In this document: piece after piece, positions 23,273 to 33,660 of the stretch
Numbering within the stretch: position 1 is the first letter of the stretch
Layout of the letters: each line of letters starts with the position of its first letter
Source: Pseudoscleropodium purum
Taxonomy: Eukaryota > Streptophyta > Bryopsida > Hypnales > Brachytheciaceae
Assembly: GCA_963969395.1 (NCBI GenBank)
Contig: OZ017805.1
Coordinates: 7,502,001 to 7,566,000, forward strand
Length of the DNA stretch: 64,000 nucleotides
Direction: 5' to 3'
Program-made: the position numbers and the translations under genes
Notes under the pieces: model-generated
Databases searched by the model: none
Told to the model about the DNA's origin: nothing
The model's input: the letters and a program-made list of their open reading frames with translations, nothing else

Positions 23273-23546
23273 TGTCGCAGCTTAGAATTTTGATTTTCTT
23301 AGTATACACCCAAATAGGAACGGAAACTAGTCATTAGCTAACCGGATCCGATTAGGTGGGGAAGGAAAACTCAGAATTAGCACGGAACGTGAAGTAGTGG
23401 GCTTCTTGGATCTAATCCGGTCGGGAGTAACCAACGACGGAAACGGAATGTAACACGGATTAGGTCTAGGACCGGATGATGATGATGAACCGGATTTATG
23501 ATGGTAATCCGGATTTATGATGACAAACCGGAAAGGGTCCAGGGAC

Positions 23547-23553
23547 TATAAAA
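23547..23553 (+). promoter_or_regulatory. TATA-like box before the family A ORF
   Basis: TATAAAA in the context ggactataaaaggagc. The equivalent position is kept in copy 1 (4330-4336, complement) and, altered, in copy 2 (near 17974). Confidence 0.55.
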
Positions 23554-23728
23554 GGAGCAGCTTTCACTGTTGCACCCCCTTTTAAAAACTCGACTTTGAG
23601 AGCGCGAGGTTGAGTTTTTGTCGTTTGTGCGTTTGTGTTCTGTTCGTTTTGATTCCGGTTGAGATCGGAGAGAGGAAGTGAGGAACGGGACGTGCGGCTA
23701 GGAGAGAGTGAGGTAGTTTCGAGTGGGA

Positions 23729-25387
23729 ATGCCTCCGCTACGTAGGTCAAGACAAGCGAGTCCCTCTGCAAGTGAGCTGAAGCTCCGGAAAGTCATTCCG
23801 GTTATTCCCTCCACAGAGCCGGAAAAGGCTCAACTCATGGATGATCTCAAATCCATGGGTTGCGTAGGGTTTGCCGAGAAACCTTGGGGATTTAGGGAGG
23901 AGAGAATGGTCAGGGAGCTCCTCGGAAAGTTGTCCAACCAGTTTGACAACACCGTGAGAGGAACTCCCGTCAGCTGGAACGAGGGGATGTGGAGAATGGT
24001 TTACGGTTTACGGGCAGGAGGTTTGGGAATGGCGAGCCGGAAGGATGAGTTTGTCCGAGGGAAGTTCAAGGGAGCCGTCAACCCGAAGGACGGATACGCG
24101 GTCGAGGATTGCTTGGACGACCGACACCGTCGGCTCCTACAATTCATGGTTCCGGTTCTTCACCCGGAAAAGCCGACCAGGGTGACGATCACCCTCGGCA
24201 ACACCATTTTCGGTGCCCTCAGTGGTACCCGGTAAGTGGATTGGGCACGGATCATTTCCGATCTCGTGGCCCAGCTTGTTAGTAGGGTTGGGAAGAAAAG
24301 GGCCACTCCAGTGTGCCCTTATCTCTTCCACCTCTATCGGGAGAACCAAGTCCTCACCGACAGGGAGGAGAGGGTGTGAAAGACGCAAGAAGTGCTCCTG
24401 AAGTATGGGGAGTCGGAGACGGATGACGAGGCGGAATCCGATTCCGAGTCAGATCGGGAGTCCAGCGAGGAAGAGGAGGAGCCGATGCCGCCGATCAAGC
24501 GACAGAAGCTGACGCCTCCACACAAGTGCGGGACGCCTCTCGGTCAAGACAAACCGGCCCCGGAGGAGAAACCGGAAGCCGAGAAGACCAATTCCGGGGG
24601 AGATCCGGATATGCAAGATCCGTTCAACGGTCTGATCAACGTCCTCTGCAACATTAGGGCGGATTGGGAGGTCAAGCACAGGACGCTTGCGGCGATCGGC
24701 AAGTTGGTGGGTGCTGCACCGGACAGCAAATTGGCGGAACAAGTGGCGGAGTGCATCACGAATCCGGAAGAGACCCGGAAGCAGGAAGCCGAGATCCGCC
24801 GGTTGCAGGAGGAGGTGGATAAACTGAAGGCAACACTTTTTGCCTATCAGGAAGACGTGACGGCCGCTCGGGAGATGGCGGAGGAGACTCGGAAGGTGGC
24901 CGAGCAGATCAAGGCGGTCCTGGGAGAGACCGGAACGGCCGCTGCCAAGGCGAAGCTCTTCGACGAGAAGATCCACGAAGAGAAGAAACTATCCGGTTCC
25001 CGGATGGTCCGGATTCTCGCGGACTTCGCTGAGCAGGTGGAGACGGCAATGGTGGAGGGGCGGAAGGCTGCGGACTGGATCGAGGAGAGCAACCGGAAGC
25101 TGACGGGAGCGACGTGCGACAAAGGTATTCACCTTTCGGACATCTCGCTACCGGATCTCTTTCCGGACGCGACCATTCAGAAGGATAGGAAGGATTGGAC
25201 TCCTGAGTCCAAGAAGTCTGCACGGACTGGGACTCCGGGCACGAGACCGGATATCACCATCGACCTGGAGTCTCTACCCGGACCGAATCCTGCGGAGGGG
25301 GAACGGGTCCGGAATTTGAGTGAAGTCTTCGAGGAGCTAGTCCCGGAGACCGGAAGCCCGACGATAGGATCTCGAGTTGTAGGGTAG
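23729..25387 (+). pseudogene. Family A gag-like protein, copy 3, two in-frame stops
   Basis: The frame holds without shifts from ATG 23729 to the stop at 25387 (552 codons). TAA at 24233-24235 replaces a Lys codon and TGA at 24377-24379 replaces a Trp codon of the other copies. Domain order is as in the intact copy at 16189-17808: helical core, acidic stretch, Pro/Lys linker, coiled coil (QEAEIRRLQEEVDKLK). The C-terminus (GSPTIGSRVVG) agrees with copy 1 rather than copy 2, so copies 1 and 3 form one subgroup. Confidence 0.8.
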
Positions 25388-25537
25388 ATAGGATTTTGAT
25401 TTCAGTTAGGGGTAGGAGCGGATCCGGATCCGGATCCGGCTCAACAGTATTAGGTTAGCCGGAAATTGGATTAGGGTGGCGGCGGACCCCTACGGGTTTT
25501 CCGCTCCTTTTTGTGCTTTTAGGGTTTTTACCTTTTG

Positions 25538-25546
25538 TATATAAAT
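25538..25546 (+). promoter_or_regulatory. TATA-like box after the family A ORF
   Basis: TATATAAAT lies about 150 bases after the ORF stop and 1.0 kb before the element end. Copies 1 and 2 keep it (complement of 2328-2336 and near 15992). If the element is a solo LTR, this would be the ordinary LTR promoter and the ORF would lie in U3. Confidence 0.45.
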
Positions 25547-26570
25547 CGGTTCCTGCGATGGGAACTGGGAGTTGTTCATTTTGCAAACTTCTTGTACTTT
25601 TCTATTCTCTTCGTTGTGTATCTCTCTCCAGCGCGACAGGATTGTATGATGTGGAGTTAGGATAGTACGAGCCGGTTTGCAAGTGATTTCTCCCCTTGGT
25701 GTTTATTTTCCGATCCTAGGTGCATGTGAGTAGGTACCGAAGAGTTGGGAGTGAACTTAGTTCCTCAGCACGTCTAGAGTTTGAGATTCCGGGTGAGAAA
25801 GCCGTTGTTAGGCTAGGCGGGTAGGGAGGGATTCCTTAGCTGCGCTAGAACTCCCGGGTGGGAAATCCGGTAGAGTGTCCGATCTCTTGTGAGGTCTCAC
25901 CACCCGTATGGGTAACGGAAGAACTTTAGTTGATGTTGGAACGGACGGGTGCACTTGTAACCACCTGTCTTCGCACGGATCGGAAGTAGCATCAAGGTCG
26001 TTGTAGTACGAGAGGGTCGAGTGTGGGGTCTTTGTGTGACCTACGACCCAGATTGCTATCTGGGTTGTTGTGAAGGACCAAACCGGATCCGGATTAGCTT
26101 AGGAGTTTAGAAGGTAGGATAGTGGGTCTTCAGCCACTATAAATCACGGAAGGAGTGGTGGGCCTACCACTCTCAAAATTAAGCGGCGACCCCTCTGATG
26201 GTGAAACAGAGGCAAAACCAAACCGGATAGGATTACGGGTATAGGATGACCATCCGGACCGGATTGGTCAGAACGGATTTCCAGGATCGGAAGTTGTGAG
26301 ATCTTGGGATTTAGGTATTTGGACGGACCGGATCGTTAGTAGGACCGGAAGCACGAAGAAATCCGGTCTATAGTTATCCGGTGTGGTGGTATTTCTGGTT
26401 CTAGATCTAGGACCGGAAAGTAAGATTGGGATACTGACTGAGCTTAACTAGTTAATAGAGCTAGATACTTCACAGGATCTCGTGGGTTCGATCTTTAGAG
26501 TCACTTAGTTATACTCTAGGGCGATTTTTGTGAGTATAATGGGGAATTGACCTGCCCTGTGCTGTGACAA

Positions 26571-27680
26571 TATACCTTTTATGAAGACGAGGACAATATA
26601 GGGGTACAGAAAAATCTACCTTCTTTAACTACATCTTGCAATGGAATGGGATTCTTGAATAGCGAAAACATTCTATCGGAAAAGGCAAACGCTATTGCCA
26701 AAGAGGTGAAAATCAATGAGAATGCTATTGGTGATGATGGGAGAAATGAAAAAGTTTTAATTTCTCAATCTCCATCTGTGGTATTAAATGTAGTGCAAGG
26801 AAATGACAGAAGAGAAGATGCGGTCATGGAGGTGGACGTTCCAAAAGATGTGGGCAACAATAGTGGTGATGAAGGGGAATCAAATATTGCGGTACAGAAA
26901 AATAGTGATTCAGTTGGGATGGCAGTCACAAATTCGGCAATTGTAAAGAGTGATAAAGGAAAGGAGCCAATGAAGTCAATTTTTGAAGTACCAAGATCTA
27001 GTGCTCTTCCACCAATACCGTTGAAGTCTGTTAGCACACGATTGGATGATTCTCAGAGCTTTGGATATGGAAAACGCCTAATGAACATTTCCAAAGAAAT
27101 TTCTACAGGCGGTAATCTACGGAAAGTAGCATCATCACCTACAAGCCTAAGTGATACGGATAGTGATCAGATGCCATTGGCATCTTTGCATGCTCGCATT
27201 TTAAGAAAAGGAATGGCGCAAGAACCCATCAAATCAACAAACGGTACTCTATTACTTCAAAAGAAAGCCAAAGTGGAGATAACCGTTCATGGACATGTTG
27301 ATCCTACATCGAGATTGATGGTTCAAGAATTGAGTAAAGTAAAAGCGAAAAGAGAAATGCAACCTTTTGCTATCTCTCTAGTGAAGAATAGGACCCCTCT
27401 TGATGAAAATGTTGCTACTTTGTCAAATAGAAAGAAAAAAAAGGTTCCTATTCAAAAAGCCTTTAATCGTTTTGTCAAAGTAAAAAAAGAAAAATTTAAT
27501 TCGAAAGAAGGGAGTAAATCTACTTCGAGAGAAGACTTGAAGGAGACAAGGATATTTGATTCCAACAATGAAGATGACTTCGACAATGAAGATGACTCCG
27601 ATAATGAAGATTTTGAACGGAGAGCTATAGGAGAGAGTAGTGGGGCTGAGGTTAAAGGAGATGTGGATTGGCGTCCATAG
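26571..27680 (+). pseudogene. Acidic ORF at the left end of the hAT element, 5'-truncated
   Basis: The frame is already open at the family A junction (YTFYEDEDNIGVQ) and runs to the stop at 27680; the first internal ATG is at 26646. About 370 residues remain. Features are a Ser/Pro stretch (SSALPPIPLKSVSTR), KKAKVEITVHGHVDPTSRLM, a Lys-rich segment (RKKKKVPIQKAFNRFVKVKK) that could be a nuclear signal, and Asp/Glu/Asn repeats (NEDDFDNEDDSDNED). I do not recognise the family. It may be the C-terminal extension of the transposase or a separate hAT accessory gene. A second copy of its C-terminal part is inverted at 12939-13667. The frame is intact but the true start is lost. Confidence 0.6.
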
Positions 27681-28163
27681 GAATTGTGAAGATGTGAATT
27701 TAGATGTTTGATTGTTTAGTTGCTCATCATATATGGAGCTCATGTTGACAAATGACAATGGTTTCTTGAATCATTTTATTATAATATTGTTTGTTTATTG
27801 ATGATATACATCTCGCTGGATTTTAAAGTGATTTTGTTTCTAAATCAAAATGAAATTCAACCAAAAAATTTAAAATATATTTCATATTTTAGCTTTTACA
27901 TAAATAGTGATATACAACTCTATTGAATCGCAATTGCAATATAAGAAAAATCCAAATCCAAATGACTTCACTCTCAATCTCTCATTGGTGAAAACAATCA
28001 AAACAAAAAATCCAAAACGGGTTTTCTAAGCTGCCCCGTCCATCCGCCCCACCCATCCACCTTCCGATGGCGGGAGGGACGCTGCGTCCGCTGGCGTCCG
28101 TGAGGATGGACGTCCGGATTACGGACGCTATTTTGGGGCGAACGTAGAGATTCGTCAACCTTG
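27681..28163. repeat. hAT left-type terminus with subterminal GC block
   Basis: An AT-rich 3' region is followed by a GC-rich block (28030-28140) with GTCC/GGAC units and the terminus CGTAGAGATTCGTCAACCTTG minus its final variations. The complement matches the left-type ends at 12465, 31821 and 49278. Confidence 0.8.
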
Positions 28164-28171
28164 ATCACATG
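28164..28171. repeat. 8-bp target-site duplication ATCACATG, right of the large hAT element
   Basis: Exact match to 11797-11804. Confidence 0.92.
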
Positions 28172-29640
28172 TTGTGCATACTGGATTTCCTACAATGGAT
28201 TCCTCCATTTGAGTCTACAACATCTCTTATTCCATCTATTCTCTTTGACTATTTAAAATGTCGCATTACATGGTTACACGGCATAGAGATATTTCGACTT
28301 CACCTACTGTATCTGTTGTCTTCCATACAAAACTCCTACCTATTGCATGTAATTCATTTCAACTGCCGATCATACTTCGAAGTTATTTTGCTTGTTAAGA
28401 GACAAACACTATGACAAAGACTCATCCTAATTGCAAGATCAAATACATACACTGAAAAAGACTTTAGAAGACTTACGGGTTTTTCCACTCTACTTGGATT
28501 TCTTTGCCTTCCAAGGAAATTGCTATCACCAAATGTTGTTGCAATCCACGCTCAAGATACACTACACTTAGTGAAGACCTAAACCCTACCCACAAAAATA
28601 CTTTGTTCACAAACTCCAACATGAACAACAATTACGACATAGAAATTACCTTCCAACTATTGCACATTACAACCTCTAAACGTGGTACACTCTCTACGTT
28701 GAATCTTTTAGTATTTCACCGACAACTTTAGCTTCTATAAAGGCATATTGAAACAATCACGAAGGCAAGTCTAAGTCATCCTACATTGCAACATACTGGG
28801 GGGCTTGATTAGGGACCCTGAATTCAAAACAATTTTTTTTGCTTTACATGACATTTCACCATTCCTTAGTTGCATTTTGCAATAGAAGTTCAACTATGTA
28901 GTGACTTCAGTCCACATCTTGAGAAAGGAGCCACATTGTTGTTCCAGAAGCAATGTTCTACCTAACCTGAAGGTGTGAAGAATCATGCGAAATAAAGTTC
29001 TTCAAATTCTATCGTTCAAGGAAAAAGAAAAAAATTACCTTTTGTGAAATTGGGGGGGAATGGTCTCTCATTGCACCGTGCTGGAAGTCCTTGATAAGCA
29101 CCAAGAGTCTTGAGCTCTTCGCTCCTTGTTGTCGACTGTACTCTCCCTCTATGCAAGACTCATGACAATGTTGAGGCGCTCTCCCTCCGTGACTACATCG
29201 TGCACTCTCTACGATCACCAAGGGTGAGGCACTCTCCCTTTGCACTCTCTCCTTATGTGCAAGCTCTCTCCCTCGTGCAAGCTTTTCTTCTTTCACAAAT
29301 TCTCCCTCCTACAACCTCTCTCTCCTTCCACAAGCTCTCTCTTGTACAGGCTTTGTCTCCCAAAATCGTTTTGAGTCTCTTTCGTACAAGCTCTCACAAA
29401 ACCACACTCTCAGAGAAAGAAATTGAGGATCTCAATGACCTACAAAACATCAAGAGGAAGTTTGGCAATGGGAGAAAAAGGGAGAACACCTCTACTCAAC
29501 ACGCCACCCTCTGTGATGGAGTCTCTGATAGGTGTCAGAGTGATTTGACCCTAGACTTGGAGGGTAATCATTTTTCAATGTGTGATTAAGCCTCATTTAC
29601 TTTGGAGGGGGATAATTAGTGAATTAAACTTCAATGCCAA
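28172..29640. other. Non-coding region with a CT-rich stretch, no supported gene
   Basis: A 159-codon open frame at 29110-29589 overlaps a CT-rich repetitive stretch (repeats of CTCTCTCC and CAAGCT) and gives a Ser/Leu-rich low-complexity product. I do not call it a gene. The remainder shows no recognisable feature. Confidence 0.5.
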
Positions 29641-31812
29641 TTAGTAGGGGGATAAGTGGTATGTGTATTTAAATCCACACCCCTTAAGCATTCATGGGTT
29701 TAGAGTTCAGTGTTCAATATCATAAGTATTCCTTATTGAATCATTTAATTGCTTGTAGTGGAATTGGTGAGGGATTTGGTTTGTAGGTATAGGTTTTAAA
29801 AACCAAAAAAATAAAAAAATTTCCTTATGTAGTACTTTTTAAGTAAAGTATTTTACCAAGGTACAAGGTCTAGGTAGCCTAATGGAGTACAAAGTAGAAT
29901 AATTAGTACCTTTTATTTTATGGCATTTTATTTTAAAATGGGCACCTTCAATTTTGGGAGCAAAACTACATAGGCATTTCTTTACAATTCAAAGTACATT
30001 TGGACGTGCCCCCATTTTGTCGTTATTGGTGTACATCACCATAATTCTTTAACGAAACTAAATAATCATATGCTAATTCAAATTAAATAAGAAATTTTTC
30101 TTATGAAAGTCAAAAATCACTAAAGGATTCTAAATTTTGCAATTAAGGAATCCATGGCAAATTTTCCAAGAAAAAAAACATTTTTTTGGAATTTCTTGGA
30201 ATGCTAAATTTTTTTTAACAAGAGCCCTATTTGTATACTAACAAAGTTATGTAATTTGCGTCATAGGCTATGATATGGGCCTCCAATGATGACAGAATAC
30301 ATCACCATAGACTAATTATAGACCATCATATTCTATGATGTAATCTTCTAATAATGCCATAGTACAACATCATACAAAATTGTACATGTCGGCTAAATAA
30401 AAAATATTATGATTGGATCTTAAATTTAAAACTTAAGATAGGCTTGGATACTTGCAATAATTTTAGGATTTCAATTATACATAATACATCATAGTGTATG
30501 CCCTAAATCACTAAATGATGGAAGTGACCCCTAAATTCTATAAAGCATCATTGCCAAATACATTGTAATTATTATTACAAGGGCTCACGAATATGAATAG
30601 TACCATGAATCTTTTTTGACTCCAATTGCATATTAACCCCTAAAGTCATATTATCCCCTCAAGGGACAAATCAAATTGGGGGCAGGTTCCTATGACCTCA
30701 AATTTTGGTGAATTGTTTTGAAACTTTATTGTAAGATAGAAAAACTCATTATCTATGTGCAAATGTAATTTTTATTTCAATTGGTGCCCAGGAACAAAAG
30801 TTATACCACAAAAAGACTGAAATTGAACTTAGTGGGTAGCACAAAAAAAATCGCAAGAAATCAAAATAAATTTTAATTTTCTTTTTTTAATTTTATATTT
30901 TTGTCTACATGTGAAGCTTTGATTAATTCTATTTGGACAAATAAGGAGAAAGTTAAGCACAATCTTAATTTTTAGGCAATTTGAGCATCTTCTTGAAAAA
31001 ATAACTGATAGGATTCATTTTTGAATGCAATTTTCACAATTTTTCACAAATTTTTTTTTGAAAATGCTTTGGTTGTTGGCTAAAACAATCTGACCATTGG
31101 AATTATTGTCTTTCAATCCCATCTTGGAGTTATTAACAATTTTTTTTTTTTTCAATCTTAAACTACTTCTACTTAACAATTTCTTATAGAATAAAAATGG
31201 ACTATATTTTTTTCGAATTTTTTTTCTTAAAATTTCAATTCAATTCTTCAACATTTAAAATTAAAAATTTTAGGTCTATAGTGCAAAAAAATTCACAATT
31301 GGCTATCAAAGTCATCTAAAATTGTAGGCTAGTGTTCAAAAAAACTTTATTTTTCAACTTTGAATGCAAATATCTTCCAATCTATATGGTCAAACTTCAT
31401 GAAATTTTTACCACGTGAGCTAAGAAAAGTGAAGTACAAGATTATATGGTTAGATTCTAAAAATTAGAATTTTTTTTTGTTTTTTGGATGAAAGTAGCAA
31501 AAATGGCAGTTTTGAGTGGTTTTTGATAGAAAAATGGCTTTGAAACTCTAGGGGTTAAGTATGGAACATACCGTGTATATATACCTAAATTCGTTTAATG
31601 GATTCCAATATCACCTCTTATAATTATATGAAGGACATACAAATATAACAAAACGATTTTTTCGCAAGGATAGACTAACAATCTAACATTTTTCAATAAC
31701 CTCCTTTCATTATAAGGAAAAAAAAATTAGAGTACCATTGAAAGGCATAATTAATACTAAGATTTCGGCCCAAAAAACTAAAATGAAAGAAATTAAAAAG
31801 CCCAAACCACCC
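29641..31812. other. AT-rich intergenic region
   Basis: No coding region seen. Around 30240-30370 short words built on ATGATG/CATCAT recur in both orientations (for example catcatattctatgatg). Homopolymer T and A runs are frequent. Confidence 0.5.
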
Positions 31813-31820
31813 AAACTCGT
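31813..31820. repeat. 8-bp duplication AAACTCGT, left of the outer hAT MITE
   Basis: AAACTCGT precedes CAGGGTTGAC at 31821 and recurs at 32357-32364 after GTCAACCCTG. Confidence 0.95.
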
Positions 31821-32356
31821 CAGGGTTGACGAATCTCTACGTTCGCCTGAAAAAGGCATCCGTAACCCGGACGTCCATCCGCACGGACGCCAACGGACGC
31901 AGCATCCCTCCCGCCATCAGGGTTGACAGGACGTCCGGATGCGGACGCTGTGTCCGCAGCGTCCGTTGACATTCGCGTCCTGGCGGATGCAGCGCCCGCC
32001 TGTCCGCCCCGTCCGCCCGTCCGTTTGCCTGTCCGTCCGCCCGATTACGGCCGTCCGATCGACGCGCAGACTGATCTGGTCCGCACGATCAGGGCGTCCG
32101 CCTCGGGCGGTCGGGCCGTCCGCCCCGCCCCGCCCGTCCGCTTTCCGACGGCGGTCGGGACGCTGCATCCGCTAGTGTCCGTGCGTCCGGACGTCCGGAA
32201 AACGGACGCTATTTTAGGGCGGACGTTGAAATTCGTCAACCCTACCCGCCATCGGAAGGTGGACGAGTGGGGCGGACAGACGGAGCGAACAGCGTCCGCG
32301 AATGTCAGCGGACGCTGCGGACACATCGTCCACGTCCGGACGTCCTGTCAACCCTG
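31821..32356 (+). mobile_element. Outer hAT MITE, 201 bp of own sequence, interrupted by a second MITE
   Basis: Left-type start CAGGGTTGACGAATCTCTAC and right-type end GTCCTGTCAACCCTG match the two ends of the 16-kb hAT element. The 8-bp duplication AAACTCGT is perfect. It carries no coding sequence and must be mobilised in trans; the shared ends point to the transposase type of the 11805-28163 element. A second MITE is inserted at 31918-32244. Confidence 0.92.
31918..32244 (-). mobile_element. Inner hAT MITE, 327 bp, nested in the outer one
   Basis: It starts with the right-type end CAGGGTTGACAGGACG and ends GTCAACCCTA (last base changed), so it is inverted relative to its host. CCCGCCAT is duplicated at 31910-31917 and 32245-32252. 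The interior is almost wholly GTCCGC/GCGGAC units and ends with AAAATAGCGTCC on the complement, which is typical of the left-type end. ORFs crossing it are artefacts of the GC-rich repeats. Confidence 0.92.
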
Positions 32357-32364
32357 AAACTCGT
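32357..32364. repeat. 8-bp duplication AAACTCGT, right of the outer hAT MITE
   Basis: Exact match to 31813-31820. Confidence 0.95.
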
Positions 32365-33660
32365 AAACTCCTAAAGTCCTCAACTTACTCCTTGAAGCCA
32401 CTTTAACCTTAATAAATTCCCTTGAGTCTCAAAAAATAAGAAATAAATTATAAAATCATATTATTTATATAACATTGAGCTGAAATAAAGTGGACAAGAA
32501 AATAATATAAACTATCTTGAGGCTTGAGCCTAAGAAATTGGGAAGGGAAAATAACTTAGAACTAAGTAGGTTCAACTCAAAAAAATGGGATGGATGAAAA
32601 ATAGTCAACTACATTAAATTAAAAAAATCTAAGAAGAAATTGTTTATGAAAATAGTACAACCATTGGAATAATTATTGAGGTGTAGAAAGGGTCGTCTTA
32701 ATTCTATAGTCTTTAAAATTTAAAATTACTATCATTTATTTAGCAAGTTTAACTAGCTGATTAGTTATTCACGAGATGTGCTTGGATGATTGAAGTAATT
32801 CATTTGATTTACTAAACCCTTTATATTAAACTAGAGACCCTATATATTTATACTAAATTCTAAATTCTATATATTTATATTGTCTTGGATTCTATGCATT
32901 TACTAAATCAATATCATTTCCAACAATATTAACACAAAAAAAGAATGTATTAATACAAAAATTATGACATTATGGATACAATTAAAACAAGTATAAATTA
33001 TTTAATTGAAAACATAAACATAAATTAATTTATATATAATTAATTATAACTACAATATATTGTATACATGAACATAAATTATATATACACAAAACATATG
33101 AATTATAAATACAATATGAACACAAATTATGTATCTAATTAGATAATACAATTCATTAATGTATAGAATTAACACTTATTTATATTATTGTTTCAACTAA
33201 CCTATTGTTATAGTACCTTGAGCTCTAAACCCTAAACCTTCCCTTTTTGTTGCAATTTTGCAACAAATTACTTTTGCTTTAAGTTCATGTTATTTTTAAC
33301 AATAAGGGAACTAAAGTTACATGTTTAGTAAAAAAAAAGAGAGGATTTTAAGTGTTCAAAAAAATATTAAAAGAAGTATTTTATACCTTTTCTATTCATG
33401 TTTTTTTGAATAGGTATATATTTGTTTGTATATATGTGTATGATTTATTTTGTTGATCCATCAATGACTATTGACTTATTTTATGGTTTTTTAAACTTAT
33501 TTGGCATGTCCACTTTAATAATTACTAATTATTATTATATAAGTAATTGAGGGGGAATTAATACAACTAGATAAACCTGAAACCTGAAACTCCAAGTATT
33601 GCCATTTTGTAGTTAAAAAATGTTTTATCCAAAGTTTAGTGGTAATATGGACTTTAGAAT
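32365..33660. other. AT-rich intergenic region
   Basis: Very AT-rich, with repeated AATTAATTTATATA-like words near 33000-33160. I see no gene. Confidence 0.5.

Larger units (their letters stand above)
23273..26569 (+). mobile_element. Family A element, copy 3 (3.3 kb), in the transposase gene
   Basis: It begins TGTCGCAGC and ends GCTGTGACA, in the orientation opposite to copies 1 and 2. The flanks are CCACG and ATATA, so there is no 5-bp duplication, and transposase sequence is missing on the right side. A TATA-like box TATAAAA is at 23547-23553, about 180 bases before the ORF. A second, TATATAAAT, is at 25538-25546 after the ORF. Tandem GGATCC units lie near 25415-25440. Confidence 0.88.
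11805..28163 (+). mobile_element. Large hAT element with kinase-like, RING-like and transposase genes
   Basis: The element starts TAGGGTTGAC and ends GTCAACCTTG, near-perfect 10-bp inverted termini of the CAGGG type. It is flanked by a perfect 8-bp duplication (ATCACATG), which is the hAT signature. In order it contains a GC-rich right-type end, an inverted copy of its own left end (12465-13667), a kinase-like pseudogene (minus), family A copy 2, a RING-like pseudogene (plus), a second GC-rich cluster, about 2.5 kb of AT-rich sequence, a BED/DUF659 transposase N-terminus (plus), family A copy 3, an acidic ORF (plus) and the left-type end. Subtracting the two family A copies and the inverted fragment leaves about 8.6 kb. 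Most of the transposase beyond the start of DUF659 is missing, so the copy is dead. Confidence 0.85.

Noticed and set aside
26480..26500. tRNA B-box-like sequence (gtgggttcgatc) near the family A 3' end
   Set aside because: No A box, cloverleaf or terminator accompanies it.
14967..26569. Simple inversion between family A copies 2 and 3
   Set aside because: Exchanging the flanks as an inversion would require does not restore a 5-bp duplication (CAACT with CGTGG, GAAGA with ATATA), so inversion alone does not explain the missing TSDs.
29110..29589. 159-codon ORF on the plus strand
   Set aside because: It lies in a CT-rich repetitive stretch and encodes a Ser/Leu-rich low-complexity product without motifs.
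31923..32357. 144-codon ORF and its minus-strand partners
   Set aside because: They are long open frames created by GC-rich repeats inside two nested MITEs, with element ends and TSDs in the middle of the supposed protein.
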